A stretch of DNA of 64,000 bases from the NCBI GenBank assembly GCA_030148985.1, contig JASBSJ010000004.1, positions 1-64,000 of the forward strand. Direction: 5' to 3'. Made by a program: the position numbers and the translations under genes. Position 1 is the stretch's first letter. Every line of letters begins with the position of its first letter. The DNA comes from Sphingopyxis sp. (GTDB lineage Bacteria > Pseudomonadota > Alphaproteobacteria > Sphingomonadales > Sphingomonadaceae). Below, piece after piece: positions 41,782 through 50,293 of this stretch. The notes beneath the pieces were generated by a model, which saw only the letters and a program-made list of their open reading frames with translations, had not been told where the DNA came from and did not search any database.

Positions 41782-43124
41782 AGCTTCGTCTCTGGCCTCG
41801 CAGCCTGATCGGGCAGTTGGTCTTCGCGGTCGCGGTGATGCTGTTCGTTGCGCAAGCGGTCAATTTCGCGCTGCTCGCGCGTGGACAAAAACAGCAGGCA
41901 CTGGCGCATGGCGGCGGGATGGCGGTCGCGCGGATCATCGACGCGATCGATCGGCAGGGCCGCGGGCAGATGGAGATTTTGCCAGTTCGCGAGGATGGCC
42001 CGCGTCGTCTCCGCATTCCCAAACTATGGGTCGGTGAGACCGCGCCGCCTGTGCCCGAGCGGGCGGTCGCGATGCCCGATCTGGCCGACTATGTGCGAAA
42101 CTTGCTCGCCGAAGCGGACATTCGAACGCAAAACGTCACGGCCTGGGCGCTGCCGCAGCGCCCCCGACTGGGGCGCACGCAGCTGCCCGGACGCACCGTC
42201 CTGGTCGTCGCCGAAGTCGACGGGCGCTTTTACGGGGTGCGCAGCCGCGTCGCATCGGGCGGCGCCCGGTTGCAGGGCTTTCTGGTCTGGCAGACGCTCT
42301 CGCTTTATCTGCTGCTGCTCATCCCGATCCTGGTGATCGCGTGGCGCGTCGCGGCGCCGCTGCGCGACCTGACGCGCGCGGCGCGCGCCAACCCGGCGCA
42401 GCGCGATACGGTTCCCCTCGAAGCGGCCGGCCCCTCGGACGTGCGCGACCTGATCGCCGCCTTCAACGCCTATCGCGAGCGGATCACGACGATGCTCTCG
42501 GACAAGGACCGGATGCTCGGTGCGGTCGGCCACGACCTGCGCACCCCGCTCGCCAGCCTGCGCGTGCGTGTCGAACAGGTCGAGAATGATCGGTTGCGCG
42601 AAAAGATGATCGCCAGCATCGACGAGATGACCGCGATGCTGACCGACATATTGGCGCTGGCGCGCTCGGGTGCGGGGACCGAGGGAATCGAGACGGTTTC
42701 GCTGCGCAAACTGGTCGGCGAGCTCGCGGCCGATTATCGCGAACGCGGCAAGGATGTCGCGGCGGGCGCCCTCGCCGATGCGGCCGTGCGGGCACGGCCG
42801 ATGTTGTTGAAGCGTGCGATCCGCAACCTGGTCGATAATGCGGTGTCCTATGGCGCGCGCGCGCGGCTGTCGGTGACGGTCGAGGGCGGGCAGGCGCGGA
42901 TCATCGTCTCGGACGATGGCCCCGGCCTGACCGACGAGCAGATCCGCACGCTGATCGAACCCTTCGCGCGCGGCGAGCAGTCGCGCAATCGCGCAACCGG
43001 CGGCGCGGGTTTGGGCCTGTCGATCGCGCGCGAGATCGCCGAGGGCGAAGGCGGCACGCTGACGCTCGTCAATCGCGTAGGCGGCGGACTCGATGCGGTG
43101 ATCGCGCTGCCGGTTCAGGTGTAA
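41778..43124 (+). CDS. Sensor histidine kinase (EnvZ-like)
   Basis: A 448-residue membrane kinase. TM1 (about 11-30) and TM2 (about 172-190) enclose a periplasmic sensor of about 140 residues; a HAMP linker follows, then the dimerisation helix with phosphorylated His252 in GAVGHDLRTPLASL. ATP-binding boxes are RNLVDNAVSYG, VSDDGPGLT and GGAGLGLSI. It phosphorylates the response regulator upstream. The start is GTG at 41778, overlapping the stop of that gene as GTGA. The stimulus is unknown. Confidence 0.92.
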   Translation: MKLRLWPRSLIGQLVFAVAVMLFVAQAVNFALLARGQKQQALAHGGGMAVARIIDAIDRQGRGQMEILPVREDGPRRLRIPKLWVGETAPPVPERAVAMPDLADYVRNLLAEADIRTQNVTAWALPQRPRLGRTQLPGRTVLVVAEVDGRFYGVRSRVASGGARLQGFLVWQTLSLYLLLLIPILVIAWRVAAPLRDLTRAARANPAQRDTVPLEAAGPSDVRDLIAAFNAYRERITTMLSDKDRMLGAVGHDLRTPLASLRVRVEQVENDRLREKMIASIDEMTAMLTDILALARSGAGTEGIETVSLRKLVGELAADYRERGKDVAAGALADAAVRARPMLLKRAIRNLVDNAVSYGARARLSVTVEGGQARIIVSDDGPGLTDEQIRTLIEPFARGEQSRNRATGGAGLGLSIAREIAEGEGGTLTLVNRVGGGLDAVIALPVQV

Positions 43125-43461
43125 AACGTCTTTGGTCATGCCGGGATTGGGCCGGGCAATGGTTCCAAAGTTCAGGAAAGGTCAGCCTAGTGCGCTCGCC
43201 TTTCTGTCGCTCCGGACGGACATGCAGTAGCCGGCTCCCGATCTACAGGCCGGGCAGCAATCGCTTTTGTCCACATATTGAAAGAGCCGGAATGAAGGCT
43301 GGCATAGCCGGCGCATGTAGGACAGCGTTTTTTCGGTGTCCGGTTAGCGGTGTGAGCTGCCGATCCTCCCCCTGCGGGGGAGGAGCGCAACGGCCGCAAC
43401 CGGTCGTTTTCGGACCTTCTCACTCAATGTAAATGGCGCCGCGAGGCCGGACGTCCACCAA
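43125..43461. other. Intergenic region with a GC hairpin repeat, no gene seen
   Basis: The 337 bases between the kinase and the thioesterase contain no credible coding sequence. At 43370-43395 a GATCCTCCCCCTGCGGGGGAGGAG hairpin-like block recurs, related to 9167-9191, and the ending ACCTTCTCAC is also found after that copy. Confidence 0.5.
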
Positions 43462-44262
43462 TCAGACGTAGATTGCAATCGCCTGGCTACCGCTCAGAAT
43501 CGGCTCGCCCGCGCGGTTCCACAGCATCATGTCCTGCACCGATAGGCCGTGGCGCGCATAGCCGGTCTTTGCCGACAGGAGCCACCAGCCGTCGTCGGTT
43601 GCGGGCGCGGCGGTCAGCATGTTGACCGTCCAGTTCATCGAGCTGATCGGCCCGAACTGGCTGAAAAGCGCCATCGCCGCGGGGGGCAGCGCGTCGCCCA
43701 TCGCGAGCAGCGCGACCGCGGGATGGCAGACGGGTTCCTGGGCGAAGCGCACCCAGGTCAGATATTCGCCGACCTCGCTTTTCCAGTCGAAGCGCGGGCC
43801 GGTGGTCGGCCGCATGTCGAAATGGCGCACGAAGCTTGGACGCGCCTTATGCTCGGGCACCGGCTCCAGCGTTTCGGGGTTGGGGGCATCGGGCATGGTG
43901 AGGCGGTTGTGGTCGAGATGACTTTGACGATCGCCGGAGAAGGCGAAGACTGCTGCGGTGCCGAACCCCATGTCGCTCGACACGCCGGCGTCGATGAACA
44001 GCGAGGATTTCGACTGGCGCAGCACGCGCGTTTCGACCGTGCAGTCGCCGCCGACGGGGCCGACGAAACTGATCTGCGCATAGCGGAGCGGCACTTCGGT
44101 CGGGTGGAGCGCCATTGTGCCCGCGAGTGCGACCGCCGAACTGATCCCGCCATAGGCGGTGCGCCCCTGCATCCAGCCGTCGTCGATATGCGCCTTGGCC
44201 GCGCCGTCTTCGGTGCGGATGGTTGAAAGCAGCGCGTCGAGCGCGCTGGGAGAGGTCGTCAT
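43462..44262 (-). CDS. Acyl-CoA thioesterase family protein (TesB-like double hotdog)
   Basis: A 266-residue protein with two hotdog halves. The first half has DDGWMQGRTAYGGISSAVALAG and RYAQISFVGPVGGDCTVETRV; the second half ends with WNRAGEPILSGSQAIAIYV, a layout of TesB-type acyl-CoA thioesterases that release fatty acids from CoA. It lies 7 bp after the enoyl-reductase-like gene, so both are controlled from the same palindromic promoter region at 45440. Whether the substrate is an acyl-CoA of a degradation pathway cannot be told. Confidence 0.82.
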   Translation of the reverse strand: MTTSPSALDALLSTIRTEDGAAKAHIDDGWMQGRTAYGGISSAVALAGTMALHPTEVPLRYAQISFVGPVGGDCTVETRVLRQSKSSLFIDAGVSSDMGFGTAAVFAFSGDRQSHLDHNRLTMPDAPNPETLEPVPEHKARPSFVRHFDMRPTTGPRFDWKSEVGEYLTWVRFAQEPVCHPAVALLAMGDALPPAAMALFSQFGPISSMNWTVNMLTAAPATDDGWWLLSAKTGYARHGLSVQDMMLWNRAGEPILSGSQAIAIYV

Positions 44263-44269
44263 CCTGTTC

Positions 44270-45439
44270 TTATTCCTCGATCTGAAAGGTCAGGCCGGCG
44301 TTGGCAGTCAGCCGGTCGATCAGCGCCTGGCCAAGCAGCGCCCCCGGCGTCCATACCCCGGCCGCGCCCTTGTTTTGGAGCAGCGCCATGCCGGTTTCGG
44401 CGAGCATCTTCGACGTCGAACCATAGCCGGGATCGCGGTCGCCCTGAACGCTCGCGCGCACCGTGGTGCCGTCGGGATATTCGCCGATGAACAATATGTC
44501 GTAAAAGCCGTTTTCGCGCTCTTCCTTGCTCGGCCCTTCGCCGGGCTGGAGCCTGGAATCGCCGAACGGATTGGCCTTGGCCATGGCTTCGGCCATCGCC
44601 TTGCCCGCATCGCCGATCGTCGTCATCACCATCTCGTCATAAACGAGGTCGGCGCCCCATTGGTGGCCGAGCAGGAAATTCGTGCGGTGGACATTTTTAG
44701 TGTTGATCGGTGCCATAATGAAGGGCGCGGTCCAGGTGCCCGTTGCGCTGTCATATTCGGGGACCAGCCCGGTCGGCTGCGAGGGGCCCTCGAAGCCCGG
44801 GGTCAGCGCGAAGGAGGATTTGAGCAGCAGCGCGAGCGATGGCTTTTTCGCGACGGCTTTGAGCGTTTCGGTGAGGCTGGCGATCGTGCCGCCCGATGCG
44901 CCCCCCGCCATTTTGCGGACGCGGCCCTTGACGCGCGGCGCGGGCTTGCCGTGGCGGCGCACCGCCTCTTCCTGCAGGAACAATACGCCAAGATCGAACG
45001 GGATGGAATCGAAGCCGCACGAAAAGGTGATGCGCGCTCCCGATGCTTTTGCGGCGGCTTCGTGCGTGTCGATCATCTCGCGCATCCAGCCGGGTTCGCC
45101 GCACAGGTCGGCATAGGCAGTGCCGGCGCGGACACAGGCGGCGACGAGGTCGCTGCCATAGAGCTGGTACGGGCCGACGGTGGTCAGGATGACCGTGGCG
45201 CGCGCCGCCATTGCGTCGAGGCTGGCGGGATCGCTCGCGTCGGCGACGACCAACGGCGTGTCGGCATCGGCGCCGATCAGGCCGCGAACCTCGGCCAGCT
45301 TGGCAAGGCTGCGCCCGGCCATCGCCCATTTGGGGGCGTCGGTGCGGCCGCGATAATGCTGCGCCAGATATTCGGCGACGAGGCGCCCGGTGAAACCCGT
45401 TGCGCCATAAACGATGATGTCGAACTCGCGGCTGGCCAT
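44270..45439 (-). CDS. Saccharopine dehydrogenase-like / trans-acting enoyl reductase family protein
   Basis: A 389-residue oxidoreductase with an N-terminal Rossmann fold, DIIVYGATGFTGRLVAEYLA, followed by MAGRSLAKLAEV and DASDPASL, as in saccharopine-dehydrogenase-like and mycobacterial trans-acting enoyl reductases. TTVGPYQLYGSDLVAAC and SCGFDSIPFDLG are also family features. A lipid-related reductase role is the usual inference. The ribosome site GGGAGG and start codon are next to a 38-bp palindrome, suggesting tight control. It is co-directional with the thioesterase. Confidence 0.82.
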   Translation of the reverse strand: MASREFDIIVYGATGFTGRLVAEYLAQHYRGRTDAPKWAMAGRSLAKLAEVRGLIGADADTPLVVADASDPASLDAMAARATVILTTVGPYQLYGSDLVAACVRAGTAYADLCGEPGWMREMIDTHEAAAKASGARITFSCGFDSIPFDLGVLFLQEEAVRRHGKPAPRVKGRVRKMAGGASGGTIASLTETLKAVAKKPSLALLLKSSFALTPGFEGPSQPTGLVPEYDSATGTWTAPFIMAPINTKNVHRTNFLLGHQWGADLVYDEMVMTTIGDAGKAMAEAMAKANPFGDSRLQPGEGPSKEERENGFYDILFIGEYPDGTTVRASVQGDRDPGYGSTSKMLAETGMALLQNKGAAGVWTPGALLGQALIDRLTANAGLTFQIEE

Positions 45440-45477
45440 GCTAGCCTCCCTTTACGTAAACGTAAGGGGAGGCTAGC
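45440..45477 (-). promoter_or_regulatory. 38-bp near-perfect palindrome abutting the start codon
   Basis: Outer arms GCTAGCCTCCC and GGGAGGCTAGC enclose an inner repeat TTACGT-AA-ACGTAA on the same centre; only one base pair is mismatched. On the mRNA it would place the ribosome site GGGAGG of the reductase in the stem right before the ATG. The inner motif resembles TTTACGTnnACGTAAA sites of LiuR-type MerR regulators of branched-chain amino acid and fatty acid catabolism. Confidence 0.65.
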
Positions 45478-45508
45478 GCAGCCTGCTCGCGATGCCAAGT
45501 GCGAAGCG

Positions 45509-46024
45509 TCAGCGGCGCCAGAAGGGGCGTTTCTCCACCACGACCGGCTCTCCGACCGTGGCTTCTGCCCGACCTTCGGCCCGCGCGGCACGCACTTCGG
45601 CTTCGGTGGCGCGCAGTTGTGCGTCGCGGGTGGCGATCTCGTCGCGGCGGCGTTGGCGCAGCGCGTCATAGCTCCAGCGGGTATGGCCATAGCCGAACAG
45701 GCAGAGCAGGCCGCCCGCAATCGCCAGATTCTTCATCGCTGCCATGGCCTGCACCGGGTCGGTGACTTCGCGGTGAAAGAACAGGATCGTCGCGAGCACG
45801 AAGCCCGCGAGCAGGACCGACCACAGCCGCACCGCAATGCCGAATGCAATGCATACGCCGGCGATCAGTTCGAACAGGCCGACGGGGATGGCGAGGCCGG
45901 CAGGAAGGCCGGTGGCGGTGATCATCGCGTCGGTGGTGTTGACGTGGATCAGCTTGTTGATCCCCGAAACGATAAAAATCACCGAGATGAAAAGGCGCCC
46001 GATAAAGACAGCGATCATGGACAT
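45509..46024 (-). CDS. DoxX family membrane protein
   Basis: A 171-residue inner-membrane protein with four hydrophobic helices in residues 1 to about 120. IGRLFISVIFIVSGINKLIH, FELIAGVCIAFG and AILFFHREV-like TDPVQAMAAMKNLAIAGGLL are DoxX features. Beyond the family helices there is a charged C-terminal tail rich in Arg/Glu (RQRRRDEIATRDAQ), possibly coiled. The ATG at 46024 is favoured by GGAGG 8 bases upstream. Function in respiration or redox homeostasis is general for the family and not demonstrated here. Confidence 0.82.
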   Translation of the reverse strand: MSMIAVFIGRLFISVIFIVSGINKLIHVNTTDAMITATGLPAGLAIPVGLFELIAGVCIAFGIAVRLWSVLLAGFVLATILFFHREVTDPVQAMAAMKNLAIAGGLLCLFGYGHTRWSYDALRQRRRDEIATRDAQLRATEAEVRAARAEGRAEATVGEPVVVEKRPFWRR

Positions 46025-46109
46025 GCGTCGGTCCTCCAAACGATGCCCCCGCCGCTTGTGCTTTCAGGACGCGCGGCGCGAAGGGAGGTTCCGTTTTTCG
46101 GTTTGACCG

Positions 46110-46664
46110 TCAGAGCTTGGGCAGCGTGACGCCCTTTTGCCCCATATATTTGCCCGCGCGGTCGGCGTAGCTCGTCTCGCACGGTTCATTGCCCTGAAGG
46201 AACAGGAACTGGCATGCGCCCTCATTGGCGTAAATCTTCGCGGGCAGGGGGGTGGTGTTCGAAAACTCCAGCGTCACATGGCCCTCCCAGCCGGGTTCGA
46301 GCGGGGTGACGTTCACGATTATGCCGCAGCGCGCATAGGTCGACTTGCCAAGGCAGATGACGAGCACATCGCGCGGAATGCGGAAATATTCGACGGTGCG
46401 CGCCAGCGCGAAGCTGTTCGGCGGAATGATGCAGACGTCGGTTTCGCGGTCGACGAAATTCTTGGGATCGAAATCCTTGGGATCGACGATCGTGCTGTCG
46501 ACGTTGGTGAAAATCTTGAACTCGGGCGCGACGCGCGCGTCATAGCCGTAGGACGACAGACCATAGCTGATGCACCCGTCGCGCCGCTGCGCCTCGACGA
46601 AAGGTTCGATCATGCCCTGCGTTTGGGCGGCTTCGCGAATCCAGCGGTCGGAAAGAATGGCCAT
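46110..46664 (-). CDS. dcd: dCTP deaminase
   Basis: A 184-residue enzyme that deaminates dCTP to dUTP for thymidylate synthesis. The sequence starts [13 protein letters not shown] and has [32 protein letters not shown], the active-site stretch [24 protein letters not shown] and the ending [15 protein letters not shown], closely matching bacterial Dcd over its whole length. It acts as a homotrimer in the cytoplasm. It is a single gene, followed downstream by the DoxX gene. Confidence 0.96.
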   Translation of the reverse strand: MAILSDRWIREAAQTQGMIEPFVEAQRRDGCISYGLSSYGYDARVAPEFKIFTNVDSTIVDPKDFDPKNFVDRETDVCIIPPNSFALARTVEYFRIPRDVLVICLGKSTYARCGIIVNVTPLEPGWEGHVTLEFSNTTPLPAKIYANEGACQFLFLQGNEPCETSYADRAGKYMGQKGVTLPKL

Positions 46665-46717
46665 GCGTGTCTCTTGTAAGGGCGGCGCGTTTTGCGCAAG
46701 CGGTCAAGTAACCCTGC

Positions 46718-46818
46718 GCCCCTGCGAAGGCGGGGGCCCATCACCCATGCTCTCCGTTTTTCATCGCCGCTGAGCGCGAACGCAGCGACCGGAGATGGGC
46801 CCCTGCCTTCGCAGGGGC
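46718..46818. repeat. Palindromic intergenic repeat (GCCCCTGCGAAGGC family)
   Basis: Arms GCCCCTGCGAAGGC...CCCATC and GATGGGCCCCTGCC...AGGGGC are complementary except for single positions. The family recurs at 50189-50284 and 62583-62684. It lies between dcd and cdd. Confidence 0.85.
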
Positions 46819-46826
46819 ACGGTCGG

Positions 46827-47282
46827 CTAGTCGATCAGCCCCAGATCCTTCGGCCCGAAAGATGCGGGCAGCAGTTCGCTCAGCCGATAGCTCTTCACCG
46901 CGCTGCCGTCGCCCGACGCGCAATGGACGAGGATATCGATCTTCGACCGCTCGGCGGCCTCGTTCAATATCTGGCGGCAGCGCCCGCACGGGTGCACCGG
47001 GTCGCTGCCGACCAGCGCTTCGCCGTCCGGACGCCCGCCGATAATCGCGACTTCTGCAAGCTCGCCGATCCATCCTTCGTTCGCGATCTTCGCCACCGCA
47101 GCGGTTTCGGCGCAGAGTGTCAGGCCATAGCTCGCATTTTCGACGTTGGCGCCGGTCACGACATCGCCATTCTTGAGCAGCAGCGCGGCGCCGACATGAA
47201 AGCCCGAATAAGGGGCGTAAGCGCGGCTCGCGGCATCGCGCGCGGCGTCGATCAGCGCGTCGCGGGTCGTCGTGTCCGTCAT
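46827..47282 (-). CDS. cdd: Cytidine deaminase
   Basis: A 151-residue zinc enzyme that converts cytidine and deoxycytidine to uridine forms. YAPYSGFHVGAALLLKNG opens the domain; zinc ligands and catalytic glutamate are in CAETAAV and PCGRCRQ, the normal Cdd set. It acts in pyrimidine salvage in the cytoplasm. Its ATG overlaps the stop of the GH25-like gene as ATGA. The nearby dcd gene makes this a pyrimidine metabolism neighbourhood, although the repeat between them may separate transcription. Confidence 0.95.
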   Translation of the reverse strand: MTDTTTRDALIDAARDAASRAYAPYSGFHVGAALLLKNGDVVTGANVENASYGLTLCAETAAVAKIANEGWIGELAEVAIIGGRPDGEALVGSDPVHPCGRCRQILNEAAERSKIDILVHCASGDGSAVKSYRLSELLPASFGPKDLGLID

Positions 47283-48034
47283 CGCATCTCTCCTCGCGCA
47301 CGGAGCGCATTCCAGCCGACGGTGCCGTCGGCGCCCGACAGGCGGACATAATCATTCGCCTGCCACATCGCCCAGGGGTGCGCGCCATAGTCGGGCTCGA
47401 AAAAATCGCGCCGCAGCCAGGTCGTGCGCGCGATGCCGCGCGTCACCTGATAATCGGCCTCGAACGTCGGGCCCGGCGCGATCAGGCTTTGCTTGCCCAT
47501 ATGCGCCTCGATCTGCGCGAGGAAGGTCGCGAGTTCGGAAAGCAGCAGCGCGCGCGTCGGCCGGTCGGGGCAGCGGTCGTCATAATCGAGCCACACCACG
47601 GCGGGCAGCATGTCGGCGCGGCGCGGGACGTGGCGGATGAAATTGGCGGCCTGATCGGTCGCGAGGCGGCAGAGGCTGTAACGGTGGATCGCGCCCGCCT
47701 GCACCCCCGCTTCGCGCGCGCCGACGAGGTTGCGCGCGAATTTCGGATCGATGCGCGCGGCGCCGCCGGTCGCGGCGATATAGGCAAAATCGGCGCCCGC
47801 GGCCTTGATCGATCCCCAATGCACATCACCGTTGCCCGCGTCGATCGTCACCCCCTGCACCGGATAGGTGGCGCGGTCGGGCGTCCAGCGTGCCGCCCAC
47901 CAGAGAGCCAGGCCCGCGGCGAGGAGCAGCAGGACGACGGCGGCGCCGATCCGGCGCAGAAACCGCGCAATCGCACGGCGCCAGTCGCCGCTGCGCTTTG
48001 CTCGCTGTCCGCCCCCGATCGTCCCCGTCTTCAT
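47279..48034 (-). CDS. GH25-type lysozyme-like membrane-anchored protein
   Basis: A 251-residue protein with an N-terminal hydrophobic anchor (about residues 31-48) and a GH25-type domain: GVTIDAGNGDVHWGSIKAAG, FAYIAATGG, IDPKFARNLVGAREAG, GAIHRYSLCR, PAVVWLDYDD and the ending PWAMWQANDYV. GH25 enzymes cut peptidoglycan. However, by eye alignment the first active-site Asp of the usual GxDVS is Thr63, and the DxE pair is Asp150-Tyr-Asp152. It may be weakly active or inactive. It is coupled to cdd. Confidence 0.75.
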   Translation of the reverse strand: MKTGTIGGGQRAKRSGDWRRAIARFLRRIGAAVVLLLLAAGLALWWAARWTPDRATYPVQGVTIDAGNGDVHWGSIKAAGADFAYIAATGGAARIDPKFARNLVGAREAGVQAGAIHRYSLCRLATDQAANFIRHVPRRADMLPAVVWLDYDDRCPDRPTRALLLSELATFLAQIEAHMGKQSLIAPGPTFEADYQVTRGIARTTWLRRDFFEPDYGAHPWAMWQANDYVRLSGADGTVGWNALRARGEMR

Positions 48035-48036
48035 CG

Positions 48037-48534
48037 TCAGCCCTTGATGTGGAGCACGCAGATCAGCGTGAACAGCCGCCGTGCGGTGTCGAAATCGACC
48101 GCAATCTTGCCGTCGAGCCGGTCCATCAGCATCTCCGCCGCCTCGTTATGCAGCGCGCGGCGCGCCATATCGACCGTCTCGATCTGCTGCGCAGTCGAGG
48201 TCTTGATCGCCTGATAATAGGAGTCGCAGATCGCGAAATAATCGCGGATCGGGCGACGGAAGCGGCCGAGGCCGAGGATGATCGCCTCCAACGGCGATCC
48301 ATCTTCGCGCGATATTTCAAAGATCAGCCGCCCGTCTTCGACACGCAGTTTCAACCGATAGGGGCCGGCATAGCCGTCGGGGTGGCCGCGCTGCGGCACG
48401 AACTTGTTATCCTCAATGAGGTCAAAGATTGCGACGCGCCGTTCCTGCTCGACGTCCGGATTGCGCCAGACGATCGAGCCTTCGTCGAGCTCGACCGAGA
48501 TGATGCGCTGCTTGGAAGGATCGGCGTCGGACAT
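48037..48534 (-). CDS. UPF0262 family protein
   Basis: A 165-residue protein of the alphaproteobacterial UPF0262 family. IISVELDEGSIVWRNPDVEQERRVAIFDLIEDN, the strand YRLKLRVEDGRLIFEI and the ending IAVDFDTARRLFTLICVLH are characteristic. Function is unknown. The ATG at 48534 is taken in preference to a GTG at 48558. It lies just upstream (2 bp) of the GH25-like gene and divergent from dnaB, sharing their intergenic region. Confidence 0.88.
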   Translation of the reverse strand: MSDADPSKQRIISVELDEGSIVWRNPDVEQERRVAIFDLIEDNKFVPQRGHPDGYAGPYRLKLRVEDGRLIFEISREDGSPLEAIILGLGRFRRPIRDYFAICDSYYQAIKTSTAQQIETVDMARRALHNEAAEMLMDRLDGKIAVDFDTARRLFTLICVLHIKG

Positions 48535-48581
48535 GCTGTCCGTGCTTCTACCGGCCACGCGGCGAAGGGCAAGGGGGCGAC

Positions 48582-48608
48582 TTATTCACAGCATTCCACA
48601 GTTATGAT
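48582..48608 (+). promoter_or_regulatory. Candidate DnaA box and -10 element upstream of dnaB
   Basis: TTATTCACA (48582-48590) differs by one base from the DnaA box TTATCCACA; CATTCCACA follows as a weaker repeat. TATGAT (48603-48608) is a good -10 box. These lie between UPF0262 and dnaB. Confidence 0.45.
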
Positions 48609-48664
48609 AAGCTGGCCCACATCGCCGGTTGCGCCGCCGGGGCCACCGGCGCATGAAGGTCGCC

Positions 48665-50176
48665 ATGCCCGAACTCGCCCTTATCCCGACCCCGGCAACC
48701 ACCGGGGATGAGCGTCAATTACCCCGCAATATCGAGGCTGAGGCCGCGTTTCTGGGCGCGATCCTGATCGACAATCGAGTCGTCGAGGATCTGCCCGTCC
48801 ATCTCACCCCCGAACATTTCTTCGAGCCGCTCCACGGCCGCATCTTTCAGCAAACGATGGCGCTGATCGAGCGCAACAGCATCGCCACCCCGGTGACGCT
48901 CAAACCCTATTTCGAGGCCGATGAGGCGATGAAGGCGGTCGGCGGCGTCGGCTATCTGGCGCAGCTGACGGGCAGCGGCGCGGGCCTGATCGGTGCGCGC
49001 GATTTCGCCAAACAGATTTTCGACCTCGCGCTGCTCCGCGAACTCGCCGGCGTCGGGCGCACGCTCGTCGAAAATGCGCTCGATACCAGCGAGCGCGTCG
49101 ATCCGCAGGCGCAGATCGAGGAAGCCGAAACCGCGCTCTATCGCGTCGCGGGGGGCGAGGCCGAGATGGGATCGGTCAAAAGCTTCAGCCAGGCGAGCCT
49201 GACCGCGCTGCAAGCGGCCGAGCGCGCGCTCAATTCGGGCGGCCATCTGTCGGGGATCACCACCGGCATCGCGAGCATGAACGCCAAGATCGGCGGCATG
49301 CATAATTCGGACCTGATGATCCTTGCGGGGCGTCCCGGCATGGGCAAGACCTCGCTCGCGACCAACATCGCCTATAATGCCGCCGAGCGCTGGCGCCGCG
49401 ACGAGGAAGACGGGATTCCGCCCGAAAAGAATATGGGCGCCAAGGTCGCTTTCTTCAGCCTCGAAATGTCGGCCGACCAGCTCGCGACGCGCGTGCTTGC
49501 CGAACAATCGGGCGTGTCGGGCGAGGCGCTGCGCATGGGCAAGATCAGCAAGGAGCAGTTCCAGCAGCTCTCGCGCGCGGCGCAGACGCTCCAGACCTTG
49601 CCGCTCTATATCGACGATACGCCCGGCCTGACGATCGCGGGGCTGCGCACGCGCGCGCGGCGGCTCCAGCGGCGTCATGGCATCGGCTTCATCATCGTCG
49701 ACTATCTTCAGCTGCTGCAGGGATCGTCGAAAAGCGGCGACAATCGCGTGCAGGAAATTTCGGAAATCTCGCGCGGTTTGAAGACGTTGGCGAAGGAGCT
49801 TAACGTCCCGGTGATGGCGCTTTCGCAGCTCAGCCGTCAAGTTGAAAGCCGCGAGGACAAGCGCCCGCAGCTGTCCGACCTTCGCGAATCGGGGTCGATC
49901 GAGCAGGACGCCGATATGGTGCTGTTCGTGTTTCGTGAGGATTATTATGTCGCGGCGCGCGAGCCCAAGCGCCCGATCGAGGGCGACGATGTCAAGATCC
50001 ATGCGCAGCACGAGGAATGGGCCGCCGAAATGGAGCGCGTCTTCGGCCTCGCCGAAGTCATCGTCGCCAAATCGCGCCACGGCTCGACCGGCAAGATCCG
50101 CCTGCACTTTGAGGCGAAGACGACGAAATTCAGCGATCTGGCCGACGATAGTCAGGCGTATGACGATTATGAATAG
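48665..50176 (+). CDS. dnaB: Replicative DNA helicase DnaB
   Basis: A 503-residue hexameric replicative helicase. The N-terminal domain begins QLPRNIEAEAAFLGAIL. The RecA-like motor has Walker A at residues 221-229 (AGRPGMGKT), SLEMSADQLATR, the Walker B/DnaB-typical IIVDYLQLL and the later LSQLSRQVESREDKRPQLSDLRESG. It unwinds the chromosome at the fork. The ATG at 48665 is taken with GAAGG just upstream; an ATG at 48653 is four codons earlier. It is a monocistronic gene with a possible DnaA box upstream. Confidence 0.96.
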   Translation: MPELALIPTPATTGDERQLPRNIEAEAAFLGAILIDNRVVEDLPVHLTPEHFFEPLHGRIFQQTMALIERNSIATPVTLKPYFEADEAMKAVGGVGYLAQLTGSGAGLIGARDFAKQIFDLALLRELAGVGRTLVENALDTSERVDPQAQIEEAETALYRVAGGEAEMGSVKSFSQASLTALQAAERALNSGGHLSGITTGIASMNAKIGGMHNSDLMILAGRPGMGKTSLATNIAYNAAERWRRDEEDGIPPEKNMGAKVAFFSLEMSADQLATRVLAEQSGVSGEALRMGKISKEQFQQLSRAAQTLQTLPLYIDDTPGLTIAGLRTRARRLQRRHGIGFIIVDYLQLLQGSSKSGDNRVQEISEISRGLKTLAKELNVPVMALSQLSRQVESREDKRPQLSDLRESGSIEQDADMVLFVFREDYYVAAREPKRPIEGDDVKIHAQHEEWAAEMERVFGLAEVIVAKSRHGSTGKIRLHFEAKTTKFSDLADDSQAYDDYE

Positions 50177-50188
50177 ATAACCCCCCGT

Positions 50189-50284
50189 GCCCCTGCGAAG
50201 GCAGGGGCCCATCACGAGATTTATCAAATTAGCGCCGCCCTTACCGAGAAAGGGATGGTGATGGGCCCCTGCCTTCGCAGGGGC
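50189..50284. repeat. Palindromic intergenic repeat (GCCCCTGCGAAGGC family)
   Basis: Arms of about 27 bases beginning GCCCCTGCGAAGGCAGGGGC are perfectly complementary to the block ending at 50284. It separates dnaB from the convergent cysH. Confidence 0.88.
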
Positions 50285-50293
50285 GCGGCCGTG

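Noticed and set aside
45440-45477. Rho-independent terminator of the DoxX gene
   Set aside because: No U-run follows on the minus strand and the arm contains the next gene's ribosome site, so an operator or RNA switch is more likely.
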